Assembly: GCA_030151255.1 (NCBI GenBank)
Contig: JASLED010000067.1
Location: 82,033 to 146,032 of the forward strand
DNA length: 64,000 bases
Direction of reading: 5' to 3'
DNA from: Flavobacterium sp.
Lineage (GTDB): Bacteria > Bacteroidota > Bacteroidia > Flavobacteriales > Flavobacteriaceae
The position numbers and the translations under genes are program-made. This document shows positions 1 to 9,115 of this stretch, piece by piece. Numbering within the stretch: the stretch's first letter is position 1; each line of letters starts with the position of its first letter. Below the pieces are notes generated by a model. That model ran no database searches. It saw only the letters and a list, made by a program, of their open reading frames with translations, and was not told where the DNA came from.

Positions 1-399
1 AGAACACAAGCTTTGCGTTTAGCTCCAAGCGAATTTTATGCAAAACAAATTTCTAAAGATGCAATTGTTTCTATGCTAGAGCAAGCATCTGCTGAGCAAA
101 CACCAATTATGGTTTTTGTTGGGAATAAAGGAAATATACAAATTCACACAGGAGAAGTAAGTAAAACAGTTTGGCATCAAAACTGGTACAACGTATTAGA
201 TCCAGACTTTAATATGCATTTAGACATGGACAAGGTGGCGCAAACTTGGATTGTGCGCAAACCTACCGAAGATGGTATAGTTACTGCAATTGAAGTATTT
301 AACGAAATGGGCGATATCATTGTTCAATTCTTCGGAAAAAGAAAACCTGGAATACCTGAATTAGAAACTTGGAGAAACATTGTTGCTCAATTAAACTAA
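1..399 (+). CDS. Hemin-degrading factor (HemS/HmuS family), C-terminal part
   Basis: The reading frame is open from the first base of the window, so this is the 3' end of a longer gene; about 132 residues are visible. Motifs such as VFVGNKGNIQIHTG, NVLDPDFNMHLD and a final LETWRNIVAQL match the C-terminal half of cytoplasmic heme-binding/heme-degrading proteins of the HemS/HmuS/ChuS family. These are known to take heme from an ABC importer and release iron. The start and any neighbouring heme transporter genes lie outside the window. A rho-independent terminator follows 25 bp after the stop, so this is probably the last gene of its transcript. The family assignment is fairly secure; whether the protein degrades or only carries heme cannot be told. 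Confidence 0.75.
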   Translation, partial: RTQALRLAPSEFYAKQISKDAIVSMLEQASAEQTPIMVFVGNKGNIQIHTGEVSKTVWHQNWYNVLDPDFNMHLDMDKVAQTWIVRKPTEDGIVTAIEVFNEMGDIIVQFFGKRKPGIPELETWRNIVAQLN

Positions 400-423
400 T
401 TTATTTTCTCTATAAATCGTAGA

Positions 424-452
424 AACCAGCTCTTAATCGAGTTGGTTTTTTT
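424..452 (+). terminator. Rho-independent terminator after the heme gene
   Basis: Stem AACCAGCTC / GAGTTGGTT (one G-U pair) with a 6-nt loop, followed directly by a run of T. It ends the transcript of the heme-degrading factor. Confidence 0.8.
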
Positions 453-643
453 ATTTCTACAAAATTCAATTAGCATAAATCAGTAGATTTGCCAAATTAG
501 TTATTGCATTATTTTTAAAATTTCGGAGGTTTAACCAAATCTTATCAACGTAAAGATTAGCCTTACTCAAAGGTCAATAATAAGAAATTTAGTCATATGC
601 ATTTTTCAAACAAAATTCCTCAAAAAACCAATTTTAAGAAAAA

Positions 644-669
644 AAGTTATCAACATCTTTTGATAACTT
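644..669. promoter_or_regulatory. Perfect inverted repeat with DnaA-box-like half-sites upstream of nrdBA
   Basis: AAGTTATCAA, a 6-nt spacer, then its exact reverse complement TTGATAACTT. The left arm reads TTATCAACA at 647-655, identical to the repeated motif of the putative origin at 26.4-26.9 kb. It could be an operator or a DnaA binding site; it is not followed by a T-run and does not look like a terminator. It does not resemble the NrdR box as I know it. Confidence 0.5.
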
Positions 670-713
670 AATTTGCATTTATTTTTGATTTGTCAAACTC
701 TTAATACTAACTT

Positions 714-753
714 AGCCAAACTGGCTTTTTAAATTACATTGCTTATAAAGCAA
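714..753 (+). promoter_or_regulatory. Two small hairpins in the nrdBA leader
   Basis: AGCCA-AAC-TGGCT followed by TTTTT (714-730) and TTGCTT-ATA-AAGCAA (739-753). The first has the form of a weak intrinsic terminator. If transcription starts upstream of 700 these could form an attenuator. The start site is unknown, so this is only suggestive. Confidence 0.35.
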
Positions 754-861
754 TAATTACTAAGGCTTTATGCTAAAAGAGATTTAAAAAAATCGATTTA
801 AAAGTAAAATTTAAAGCTTTTTCTTTTTAAATTAGTTTTCTAACAACCAACACAATTTGCT

Positions 862-1839
862 ATGTCTATTTTCGATAAAAGAGTGAACTATAAACCATTT
901 GAGTATCCGGGTATTTATCAGTTCACAGATGCTATTAACAAATCGTTTTGGGTTCACAGTGAAGTAGATTTTACTGCAGATACACAAGACTTTCACTCGC
1001 ACTTAACTAAACAAGAACAACTTGCTATTAAAAATAGTTTATTGGCAATTGCTCAAATTGAAGTAGCAGTAAAAACATTTTGGGGAAATTTATATTTACA
1101 CTTTCCAAAACCAGAATTTAACGGATTAGGAGCTACGTTTGCTGAATGCGAATTTAGACACTCTGAAGCATATTCTCGCTTATTAGACGTTTTAGGTTAC
1201 AATGACGAATTTGAAGATTTATTAAAAATTCCTGTAATTAAAGAACGTGTAGATTATTTATCGTCTGTATTAGAAAACTCAAACAACAACACAGATAGAA
1301 AAAAATATGTTGTTTCATTAATATTATTTTCTCTATTAATTGAAAACGTTTCGTTATTTAGCCAATTCGCAATTATCTTATCTTTTACAAGATTTAAAGG
1401 ATTGATGAAAAACGTAAGTAACATTATTGCCTGGACATCAGTTGACGAGCAAATCCATGCCAATGCTGGAATCTATATTGTCAATATAATCAGAGAAGAA
1501 TTTCCTGATTTCTTCGACGAAGAATTAGTTCGTCACGTAAACGAAGTTGTAAAACACTCCATTGAAATTGAAGCTAAAATTTTAGATTGGATTTTTGAAA
1601 CTGGAACAATAGAAACCGTAAACAAACAAGATTTACTAAACTTCATGAAATTTAGAGTTGATGAAAGTATGATGAAAATTGGTTTACAAAAAGTATACAA
1701 TACAACTCAGGCAGAATACAAACCGATGGCTTGGTTTGAAGAAGAAGTTTTTGCAAACAGCTTAGACGATTTCTTTGCAAAAAGACCTGTTGATTATACC
1801 AAACATGACAAAAGTATAACAGCCGACGACTTATTCTAA
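862..1839 (+). CDS. nrdB: Ribonucleoside-diphosphate reductase small (beta) subunit, class I
   Basis: Radical-generating subunit of aerobic ribonucleotide reductase, which makes dNTPs for DNA synthesis in the cytoplasm. The protein is 325 residues with the ferritin-like dimetal site visible: E67, the E97-x-x-H100 pair followed by Y104, then E160 and the E195-x-x-H198 pair. Residue Y104 sits where the radical tyrosine lies in classical enzymes. There is no N-terminal ATP-cone. It lies 19 bp before nrdA, so the two are one operon with the small subunit first. Flavobacterial enzymes of this type are known to include the dimanganese class Id form of F. johnsoniae. The sequence fits that group, but the metal cannot be proven from sequence. 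No nrdI is visible nearby, which agrees with class Id rather than Ib. Confidence 0.93.
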   Translation: MSIFDKRVNYKPFEYPGIYQFTDAINKSFWVHSEVDFTADTQDFHSHLTKQEQLAIKNSLLAIAQIEVAVKTFWGNLYLHFPKPEFNGLGATFAECEFRHSEAYSRLLDVLGYNDEFEDLLKIPVIKERVDYLSSVLENSNNNTDRKKYVVSLILFSLLIENVSLFSQFAIILSFTRFKGLMKNVSNIIAWTSVDEQIHANAGIYIVNIIREEFPDFFDEELVRHVNEVVKHSIEIEAKILDWIFETGTIETVNKQDLLNFMKFRVDESMMKIGLQKVYNTTQAEYKPMAWFEEEVFANSLDDFFAKRPVDYTKHDKSITADDLF

Positions 1840-1858
1840 TTAATCTCTAAAATTGCAA

Positions 1859-3559
1859 ATGACCATGAAAAATCTTGAACTACCTTTAGAAACTATAGAT
1901 AATACCAACTTACAAGAAAAACTTTGGTGGAAAAACTCTGAAAGTGAGCAAATTCTAAACAGAGGTTACTTACTAAAAGGCGAAACTGTTGAAGGCGCAA
2001 TTGACCGTATTACAACAGCAGCTGCAAAACGCTTATTTAAACCCGAATTAAAAGAATCATTTCAAGAAATGATTGAACGTGGCTGGATGAGCCTTAGTTC
2101 ACCTATTTGGGCTAATATGGGTACTGAGCGTGGCTTGCCAATTTCTTGTTTCAACGTGAATATTCCTGACAGCATTGAAGGAATTACGCACAAGTTAGGA
2201 GAAGTTATCATGCAAACAAAAATTGGTGGCGGTACATCTGGTTATTTTGGTAATCTAAGAGAAAGAGGAAGTGCTGTAACAGACAACGGAAAAAGTAGTG
2301 GAGCTGTTAGTTTCATGAAACTTTTTGATACAGCGATGGATACTATTTCGCAAGGTGGTGTAAGACGAGGCGCTTTTGCTGCTTATCTTGACATTGATCA
2401 CCCAGATTGCGAAGAGTTCTTAAACATTAAAAACATTGGAAATCCAATTCAAAATTTATTCTTCGGAGTAAACATTCCTGATTATTGGATGAAAGAAATG
2501 ATTGACGGAGATAAAGAAAAAAGACAATTGTGGGCAAAAGTTCTGGAAAGCAGACAGCAAAAAGGAATGCCATACTTATTCTTCTCTGACAACGTAAATA
2601 GCAATAAACCTCAGGTTTACAAAGATTTGAACTTACGCATTAACGCAAGTAATCTTTGTTCTGAAATTATGTTGCCATCAACAGATGACGAATCGTTTAT
2701 TTGTTGTTTATCGTCAATGAACTTAGAGTTATATGACGAATGGAAAGATACAGAAGCTGTAAAATTAGCTATCTTTTTCTTGGATGCAGTTTTACAAGAA
2801 TTTATAGAAAAAACAGAAGGAAATTACTACTTAGCTTCTGCAAATAAATTTGCTAAAAGACACCGTGCTCTTGGTTTAGGTGTTTTAGGATGGCATTCTT
2901 ATTTACAGAAAAATATGATTCCTTTTGAAGGATTAGAAGCAAAAATGTTGACAAATCAAATCTTTGAAAACATTAGCACAAAAGCAGACAAAGCTTCACA
3001 AGAATTAGCACGTATTTATGGTGAACCAGAAATCTTAAAAGGATACGGACGTCGTAATACAACAACAATGGCAATTGCACCTACAACATCTTCATCAGCT
3101 ATTTTAGGGCAAACTTCTCCAGGTATTGAACCGTTTAGTAGCAATTATTACAAAGCAGGTTTATCAAAAGGAAACTTTATGCGTCAGAATAAATACCTAA
3201 CGGCGCTTTTGGCTGAAAAAGGTATGGACAACGAAGAAACTTGGAGAAACATTATGCTTTCTGGCGGAAGTGTTCAGCAATTGAATGGATTGACAGAAGA
3301 AGAAAAAGCCGTTTTTAAAACATTTAAAGAAATCAGTCAATTAGAAATTATTCAACAAGCTGCTATTCGTCAAAAATATGTAGACCAATCGCAAAGTTTA
3401 AACTTAAATATTCCTTCATCTTTGCCAATTAAAGACGTAAACAGATTAATGATTGAAGCGTGGGAATTAGGAGTTAAAACATTGTATTACCAAAGAAGTC
3501 AGAGTGTATCAAAAGAAATGGTTGCAAGCTTAGTAGATTGTGTAAGCTGTGAGGCTTAA
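1859..3559 (+). CDS. nrdA: Ribonucleoside-diphosphate reductase large (alpha) subunit, short form
   Basis: Catalytic subunit that reduces ribonucleoside diphosphates. At about 566 residues it is far shorter than E. coli NrdA (about 760) because it begins almost at the ten-stranded barrel and has no N-terminal ATP-cone. Active-site residues are visible: C97 in PISCFNV, the N265-x-C267-x-E269 triad, the second redox cysteine at about C282/283, the Tyr pair in LYYQRSQ, and the mobile C-terminal CVSC pair. An in-frame TTG lies at 1853 and ATGs at 1859 and 1865; the first ATG is used here, and 1865 is equally possible. Without the cone, dATP overall-activity control should be missing or sit elsewhere (the partner NrdB lacks it too). 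A strong terminator follows. Confidence 0.92.
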   Translation: MTMKNLELPLETIDNTNLQEKLWWKNSESEQILNRGYLLKGETVEGAIDRITTAAAKRLFKPELKESFQEMIERGWMSLSSPIWANMGTERGLPISCFNVNIPDSIEGITHKLGEVIMQTKIGGGTSGYFGNLRERGSAVTDNGKSSGAVSFMKLFDTAMDTISQGGVRRGAFAAYLDIDHPDCEEFLNIKNIGNPIQNLFFGVNIPDYWMKEMIDGDKEKRQLWAKVLESRQQKGMPYLFFSDNVNSNKPQVYKDLNLRINASNLCSEIMLPSTDDESFICCLSSMNLELYDEWKDTEAVKLAIFFLDAVLQEFIEKTEGNYYLASANKFAKRHRALGLGVLGWHSYLQKNMIPFEGLEAKMLTNQIFENISTKADKASQELARIYGEPEILKGYGRRNTTTMAIAPTTSSSAILGQTSPGIEPFSSNYYKAGLSKGNFMRQNKYLTALLAEKGMDNEETWRNIMLSGGSVQQLNGLTEEEKAVFKTFKEISQLEIIQQAAIRQKYVDQSQSLNLNIPSSLPIKDVNRLMIEAWELGVKTLYYQRSQSVSKEMVASLVDCVSCEA

Positions 3560-3580
3560 TTAAAATATTATCAATACAAA

Positions 3581-3610
3581 AAAGAACCTTTAAAAGGTTC
3601 TTTTTTTATA
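3581..3610 (+). terminator. Terminator of nrdBA
   Basis: Stem AAAGAACCTTT / AAAGGTTCTTT with a TA centre, followed by a long T-run; it lies about 20 bp after the nrdA stop. Confidence 0.85.
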
Positions 3611-3694
3611 TCACTTCATTTAAAAAGGTTTTAAAGCTTTTTGTAATTTGTTTAAGGAATTTTCTTCAGCGAAATAAAAAAACGGTTAAAAACA

Positions 3695-3725
3695 AAGGCT
3701 AAGCATTAAAAAAACGCTTAGCCTT
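3695..3725 (-). terminator. Terminator of the suf operon
   Basis: AAGGCTAAGC and its exact complement GCTTAGCCTT around an 11-nt A-rich loop. On the minus strand it is followed by TTTGTTTTT. It lies 27 bp after the sufD stop and closes the suf transcript. Confidence 0.75.
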
Positions 3726-3751
3726 CACTGTTTATATAACTTTAATATTTA

Positions 3752-5071
3752 TTAAATTTCAAATCCCATCGAAACTCCTAACTTAGTTGCAATAACCTTA
3801 GCTACTTTTGCTTTTAATTCAGGAATTCTGATTGATTCGGTAACCTCATCTGTAAATGCGTACATCAACAATGCCTTAGCTTCTTTTTTAGGAATACCTC
3901 TTTGTCTTAAATAAAACATTGCATCTGAATCTAACTGTCCAATCGTACAACCGTGAGAACAACGAACATCATCAGCAAAAATTTCTAACTGCGGCTTTGC
4001 ATAAACCTGAGCTTTGTCTGACAATAATATGTTGTTATTTTGCTGAAAACCATCTGTTTTTTGAGCAATTTTATCTACATAAATTTTTCCGTTAAAAACT
4101 CCTACAGAATTATCATCGTAAATACCTTTATAATTTTGGTGACTTTCACAATTTGGTTGATCGTGAGAAACCAACGTATAATGATCTACGTGTTGTTTTC
4201 CGCCAATTAACGTAATTCCTTTCATTGTGCTATCAATACGTTCTCCATCTTGATAGAAATTCAGGTTATTTCTCGTTAATTTTCCTCCGAAAGAAAACGT
4301 ATGAACAGAAACTCTACTTTCTTGCTTTTGCTTAACAAATGTATTATCAATCAACGTTCCGGTTTCTAAATCATTTTGAAGCTTGTAGAAATCAACTATT
4401 GCACGTTTTGCAGCAAAAATTTCAGTTACAGAATTTGTAAATACATTACATTCTGCCAAACTTTGGTGACGTTCTAGAATTTGAACGTGAGCATTTTCTC
4501 CAACAATAACCAAATTACGTGGTTGCACCAACAAAGCTTGTTCTTCAACTGTTGATAAATAAATGATCTCAATTGGCTTAGAAACTACTTTGCTTTTCGG
4601 AATATTGATAAAAGCTCCTTCCACTGCATAAGCTGTATTTAAAGCTGTTAAACTATCGTTTTTATCCGTGAAAGTATTGTAATAAGTATCTATTAGCATT
4701 TTATATTTAGGCTTTGTTAAAGCTGATGACAACAAACAAACGTCAATTCCTTCGTGAGTTGTAGCTGATAAATGCGCACTAAATATTCCGTTGATGAATA
4801 CTAACTTATATGTATCAGAATCTCCTAAAAAGTATTCTTTTACATCTTTGTAATCAACAGCTGCTTTAGCTTTTGGCAATACACAAAAATCATTCTTAAG
4901 AATAGAGTTTAATGATGTATATTTCCAAGCTTCGTCTTTTTTAGTAGGAAATCCTTTATTTTCGAATGTCTTTAATCCTTCTAAACGAATATCGTGCAAA
5001 GTATCATGTTCTCCTTGCAACTGTTGTTCAAAAGCAACAAAAGACGTTATTAATTTATCTTTAAGTTCCAT
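3752..5071 (-). CDS. sufD: Fe-S cluster assembly protein SufD
   Basis: Scaffold subunit of the SufBCD complex, which builds Fe-S clusters in the cytoplasm. The protein is 439 residues, a usual length. The right-handed beta-helix core is followed by the SufB/SufD signature near the end: DDVRCSHGCTIGQLD and the AKALLMYAF segment. The start is ATG, 56 bp after sufC. It is the last gene of the operon sufA-sufB-sufC-sufD; the cysteine desulfurase gene sufS that often follows is not present here, and a terminator comes next. Confidence 0.95.
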   Translation of the reverse strand: MELKDKLITSFVAFEQQLQGEHDTLHDIRLEGLKTFENKGFPTKKDEAWKYTSLNSILKNDFCVLPKAKAAVDYKDVKEYFLGDSDTYKLVFINGIFSAHLSATTHEGIDVCLLSSALTKPKYKMLIDTYYNTFTDKNDSLTALNTAYAVEGAFINIPKSKVVSKPIEIIYLSTVEEQALLVQPRNLVIVGENAHVQILERHQSLAECNVFTNSVTEIFAAKRAIVDFYKLQNDLETGTLIDNTFVKQKQESRVSVHTFSFGGKLTRNNLNFYQDGERIDSTMKGITLIGGKQHVDHYTLVSHDQPNCESHQNYKGIYDDNSVGVFNGKIYVDKIAQKTDGFQQNNNILLSDKAQVYAKPQLEIFADDVRCSHGCTIGQLDSDAMFYLRQRGIPKKEAKALLMYAFTDEVTESIRIPELKAKVAKVIATKLGVSMGFEI

Positions 5072-5127
5072 ATGTTTTTCTTCAAATTAGATTAAAAATT
5101 AGATGTTCTGAAAAGAAATAGAATCTA

Positions 5128-5874
5128 TTACAAAGATTCTTTAATCCAATCGTATCCTTTTTCTTCTAATTCTAATGCTAACTCTTTTCCTCCTGTTTTA
5201 ACGATTTTTCCATCAACTAAAACGTGAACGAAATTTGGCACTATATAATCCAATAAACGTTGATAATGTGTAATTATAATTACAGCATTGTCTTCGCTTT
5301 TCAACTTATTTACACCATTTGCAACAATGCGCAATGCATCGATATCTAATCCAGAATCTGTTTCGTCCAAAATAGCTAATTTAGGATCAAGCATCGCCAT
5401 CTGAAAAATTTCATTACGTTTTTTCTCTCCTCCAGAAAAACCTTGGTTTAAAGAACGAGATAAAAACTTGCGATCGATTTCTAACAATTCTGCTTTTTCT
5501 TTTATTTTTTTCAGCATTTCGTTTGCTGGCATTTCTTCTTGTCCGTTTGCTTTTCTAGCTTCATTAATTGCTGTTTTAATGAAGTTTGTAACCGAAACTC
5601 CTGGAATTTCTACTGGATATTGAAAAGACAAGAAAACACCTTTATGTGCTCTTTCTTCAGGAGATAATTCTCCTAATTCTTCTCCAACTAATAACATTTC
5701 CCCTTCTGTTACTTCAAAAGCTTCGTTACCAGCAATAACAGATGATAGTGTACTTTTTCCGGCACCATTTGGTCCCATAATAGCGTGCACTTCTCCTGCT
5801 TTAACTTCTAAATTAATTCCTTTTAATATTTCTTTATTATCAACACTTGCGTGTAAGTTTTTTATCTGTAACAT
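5128..5874 (-). CDS. sufC: Fe-S cluster assembly ATPase SufC
   Basis: ABC-type ATPase of the SufBCD scaffold, 248 residues. It shows the Walker A GPNGAGKST at about residues 34-42, an ABC signature NQGFSGGEKKR, a Walker B LAILDETDSGLD with the SufC-typical DETDSGLD, and a switch histidine in IITHYQR. It sits between sufB and sufD with gaps of about 50 bp and is co-transcribed. Its ATP hydrolysis drives the conformational change of SufB-SufD. There is nothing unusual in the sequence. Confidence 0.97.
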   Translation of the reverse strand: MLQIKNLHASVDNKEILKGINLEVKAGEVHAIMGPNGAGKSTLSSVIAGNEAFEVTEGEMLLVGEELGELSPEERAHKGVFLSFQYPVEIPGVSVTNFIKTAINEARKANGQEEMPANEMLKKIKEKAELLEIDRKFLSRSLNQGFSGGEKKRNEIFQMAMLDPKLAILDETDSGLDIDALRIVANGVNKLKSEDNAVIIITHYQRLLDYIVPNFVHVLVDGKIVKTGGKELALELEEKGYDWIKESL

Positions 5875-5924
5875 AAATTGTCTGTATTTAAATTTTGTAA
5901 TGATTGAGATGGAAAATTAATCCA

Positions 5925-7373
5925 TTATCCCACGCTTCCTTCTAATGAAATTTCTAGTAATTTTTGTGCTTCCACAGCAAACTCCATTGGCAATTTGTTT
6001 AATACCTCTTTAGAGAATCCGTTTACAATTAAAGCAATTGCTTTTTCTGTTGGAATACCACGTTGATTACAATAAAAAATTTGATCTTCTCCAATTTTAC
6101 TCGTTGTTGCTTCGTGTTCAATTTGAGCGGTTGAATTTTTCGTTTCAATATAAGGGAACGTATGTGCACCACATTCATTACCCATTAACAAAGAGTCACA
6201 TTGTGAAAAGTTACGAGCGTTTTCTGCTCTTGGTCCCACTTGAACTAAACCTCTATAACTATTTTGAGATTTACCCGCAGAAATACCTTTTGAAATGATT
6301 GTTGATCTTGTGTTTTTACCCAAGTGAATCATTTTAGTACCTGTATCTGCTTGTTGAAAGTTATTTGTTACTGCTACCGAATAAAATTCTCCCACAGAAT
6401 TATCTCCTTTTAGGATACAAGAAGGATATTTCCATGTTACAGCAGAACCTGTTTCAACTTGTGTCCAAGAAATTTTGGCATTAGTTTCGCAAATTCCACG
6501 TTTTGTTACAAAATTGTATACTCCACCTTTTCCTTCGCTATTTCCTGGGAACCAGTTTTGTACTGTTGAGTATTTAATTTCTGAATCATCTAAAGCGATT
6601 AATTCTACCACAGCAGCATGCAATTGATTTTCATCTCTTGATGGAGCGGTACATCCTTCTAAATAAGACACATAACTTCCTTGATCTGCAATAACTAATG
6701 TACGTTCGAATTGACCTGTACCTGCTTGATTAATACGGAAATACGTTGATAATTCCATTGGACAACGAATGCCTTTAGGAATGTAACAAAACGATCCGTC
6801 TGAGAATACAGCAGAGTTTAATGCTGCATAAAAATTATCTGTTTGAGGAACAACTGATCCAATGTACTTTTTAACTAGTTCTGGATGTTCTTTTATTGCC
6901 TCAGAAATAGAACAGAAAATAATTCCTTTCTCTGCCAAAGTATCTTTAAATGTGGTAGCAACAGAAACCGAATCCATTACAATATCAATAGCTACACCAG
7001 ACAAACGTTTTTGTTCGTCAATAGAGATTCCTAGTTTATTGAATGTTTCTATTAACTCTGGATCAACCTCATCCAAGCTGTTGTATTTGCTCTTTCCTTT
7101 TGGTGCAGAATAATATGAAATAGCCTGAAAATCAGGTTTTTCATAATGTACATTTGCCCATTCAGGCTCTATCATTCCTTGCCAAATTCTAAAAGCTTCT
7201 AATCTCCATTCTGTCATCCATTCTGGCTCTTCCTTTTTGGCAGAAATTGCACGAATGATATCTTCATTTAATCCAATTGGAAATGTTTCAGATTCTATAT
7301 CCGTATAAAATCCGTACTCATATTCCTTAGTTTCTAATTCTTTTTTTAAATCTTCTTCTGTATACTTGCTCAT
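5925..7373 (-). CDS. sufB: Fe-S cluster assembly protein SufB
   Basis: Main scaffold of the SufBCD complex, 482 residues as usual for the family. The typical SufB core is visible ([19 protein letters not shown], then [21 protein letters not shown]) and the C-terminal cluster region ends in [20 protein letters not shown]. It starts with ATG at 7373, 90 bp downstream of sufA. Sulfur received from a SufS/SufE desulfurase is assembled here; those partners are not encoded in this window. Confidence 0.96.
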   Translation of the reverse strand: MSKYTEEDLKKELETKEYEYGFYTDIESETFPIGLNEDIIRAISAKKEEPEWMTEWRLEAFRIWQGMIEPEWANVHYEKPDFQAISYYSAPKGKSKYNSLDEVDPELIETFNKLGISIDEQKRLSGVAIDIVMDSVSVATTFKDTLAEKGIIFCSISEAIKEHPELVKKYIGSVVPQTDNFYAALNSAVFSDGSFCYIPKGIRCPMELSTYFRINQAGTGQFERTLVIADQGSYVSYLEGCTAPSRDENQLHAAVVELIALDDSEIKYSTVQNWFPGNSEGKGGVYNFVTKRGICETNAKISWTQVETGSAVTWKYPSCILKGDNSVGEFYSVAVTNNFQQADTGTKMIHLGKNTRSTIISKGISAGKSQNSYRGLVQVGPRAENARNFSQCDSLLMGNECGAHTFPYIETKNSTAQIEHEATTSKIGEDQIFYCNQRGIPTEKAIALIVNGFSKEVLNKLPMEFAVEAQKLLEISLEGSVG

Positions 7374-7463
7374 ATATTAATACTTAAAAGCAATTATTAC
7401 CTGCTTCTACATTAGACTTTACTTTCTTAAAGACAAGATCTGACCCTGCTCCTTTTTTTGTTT

Positions 7464-7793
7464 CTATAAAGAAAAACTTTCTCCACAACCGCAAGTTCTA
7501 CTTGCATTAGGATTATTAAAATGGAAACCTTTTCCGTTTAATCCGCCAGAATATTCAAGAGTTGTTCCTACCAAATACAAAAAACTCTTTTTATCCACTG
7601 CAATCTTTACTCCGTTATCTTCAAAAACTTTATCACTTTCTGTAATATCGTGATCAAATTTTAATTGATACGATAAACCAGAGCATCCTCCGCTCTCTAC
7701 ACCTACGCGAACGTAATCTTTTGTGACATCAAAACCTTCATCTTCCATCAAAAGAGCTACTCGCTTACTTGCTATATCTGAAACTTTTATCAT
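7464..7793 (-). CDS. sufA: HesB/IscA-type Fe-S carrier, SufA-like
   Basis: A-type carrier that takes Fe-S clusters from the scaffold to target proteins; 109 residues. The three conserved cysteines are present: one in ESGGCSGLSY and the C-terminal CGCG pair. It is the first gene of the suf operon, with a TAnnTTTG promoter 40 bp upstream on the minus strand. SufA, ErpA and IscA cannot be separated by motif alone; the symbol rests on the operon context. Confidence 0.9.
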   Translation of the reverse strand: MIKVSDIASKRVALLMEDEGFDVTKDYVRVGVESGGCSGLSYQLKFDHDITESDKVFEDNGVKIAVDKKSFLYLVGTTLEYSGGLNGKGFHFNNPNASRTCGCGESFSL

Positions 7794-7832
7794 ACGTTTT
7801 TAATTAAAATAGATTAATTCTATAATCATTTA

Positions 7833-7840
7833 CAAAGGTA
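7833..7840 (-). promoter_or_regulatory. -7 element of the suf operon promoter
   Basis: TACCTTTG on the minus strand, an exact match to TAnnTTTG. It predicts a start about 35 nt before the sufA ATG. No clear TTTG -33 element was found. Confidence 0.65.
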
Positions 7841-8178
7841 TTATAAAAAAATGGTTTCTAATAGTAACTAACATATTTATAACGATTAGAAGTTTTAATA
7901 CTAAAATCAAGAAAAACTATAACACTTAGGTATTTACAAAGCTAAAAAGTAGTATGAATTTCTAAAAATATGATTTTTTAATTACAAAGTATTTCTGTCA
8001 ATTTTGGATTATCTGCCCCAAAATTTAAATTTTCTGCTTTAGCATTAGCGCTAAATAGATAAAACTATTGCTATATGTTTCACCTAATTCTCGTGTATTT
8101 TTGATAGGTTAAATTTTGCATTGTTGCTTTAATATAAATTGATTAATTTGCATACTTCATTGAAAAATTATAAAAAAG
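7841..8178. other. Non-coding spacer between divergent sufA and the MBL hydrolase
   Basis: AT-rich DNA with no ORF or strong hairpin seen. It must hold the promoter of the plus-strand hydrolase, but no exact TAnnTTTG was found for it. Confidence 0.5.
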
Positions 8179-9039
8179 ATGAAATTATATAGCATAGAAA
8201 GTGGCAATTTTAAATTAGATGGCGGCGCCATGTTTGGTGTTGTACCACAGGTAATTTGGAATAAAACAAATCCTGCAGATTCAAATAACCTAATCGATTT
8301 AGGTGCGCGATTATTATTAATTGAAGATAATAACAGATTAATTTTGATTGATACTGGAATGGGCAACAAACAATCAGAAAAATTTTTTGGCTATTATTCT
8401 ATGTGGGGCGATCACAGCATTGAAAAATCGTTGGCACAACACGGATTTCATCCTGATGATATTACTGATGTTTTTTTAACTCACCTACATTTTGATCATG
8501 TTGGTGGAGCAGTAAATTGGAATAAAGATAAAACAGGTTATGTAAACGCCTTTAAAAATGCCAAATATTGGTCAAATGCTAAACATTGGGATTGGGCAGT
8601 ACATCCAAATCCAAGAGAAAAAGCTTCTTTTTTACCCGAAAATATTTTACCTATTAAAGAAAGTGGAGCTTTACATTTTGTAGACACTCCTGTAAACGAT
8701 ATTTTAACTGAAACGCCATTGGGGTTCGATATCTTTTTTGCAGACGGACATACAGAAAAACAAATGATTCCTATTCTTAACTACAAAGGAAATAAAATTG
8801 CCTTTATGGCCGATTTACTTCCAACTGTAGGACACATTCCTTTGCCTTATGTAATGGGATATGATACAAGACCTTTGTTAACATTAAGTGAAAAAGAAAA
8901 ATTCTTAAACAGAGCTGCAGATGAAAACTGGCTGTTATTTCTAGAACACGATGCTCATAACGAAATAATTACAGTACAACACACCGAAAAAGGAGTACGT
9001 TTAAAAGAACGTTTCAATAGCTCAGATATATTAATTTAA
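8179..9039 (+). CDS. MBL-fold metallo-hydrolase
   Basis: A 286-residue cytoplasmic protein of the metallo-beta-lactamase superfamily. The metal-binding signature THLHFDHVGG (HxHxDH) is at about residue 103. A further histidine-containing segment (DGHTEKQMIPIL) and a late MADLLPT aspartate complete a dinuclear site. No signal peptide is seen. The arrangement resembles the group including quorum-quenching lactonases and other small-substrate hydrolases; the substrate cannot be inferred. It stands alone: 76 bp separate it from the following peptidase gene. Confidence 0.8.
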   Translation: MKLYSIESGNFKLDGGAMFGVVPQVIWNKTNPADSNNLIDLGARLLLIEDNNRLILIDTGMGNKQSEKFFGYYSMWGDHSIEKSLAQHGFHPDDITDVFLTHLHFDHVGGAVNWNKDKTGYVNAFKNAKYWSNAKHWDWAVHPNPREKASFLPENILPIKESGALHFVDTPVNDILTETPLGFDIFFADGHTEKQMIPILNYKGNKIAFMADLLPTVGHIPLPYVMGYDTRPLLTLSEKEKFLNRAADENWLLFLEHDAHNEIITVQHTEKGVRLKERFNSSDILI

Positions 9040-9115
9040 TGTTAATCAGGTTGTTTACAATCAACTAATTAATATTTTTATCCAAATTTAAACTGAAAAT
9101 AAATACAGAACAAAA

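Larger units (their letters stand above)
453..861. other. Non-coding region upstream of nrdBA
   Basis: There is no credible ORF here. The 409 bp hold a perfect 10-bp inverted repeat containing a DnaA-box-like sequence (644-669) and two further small hairpins (714-730 and 739-753) before the nrdB start at 862. No exact TAnnTTTG promoter was found; the stretch is AT-rich with several TTTG words that could be -33 elements. Confidence 0.6.
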
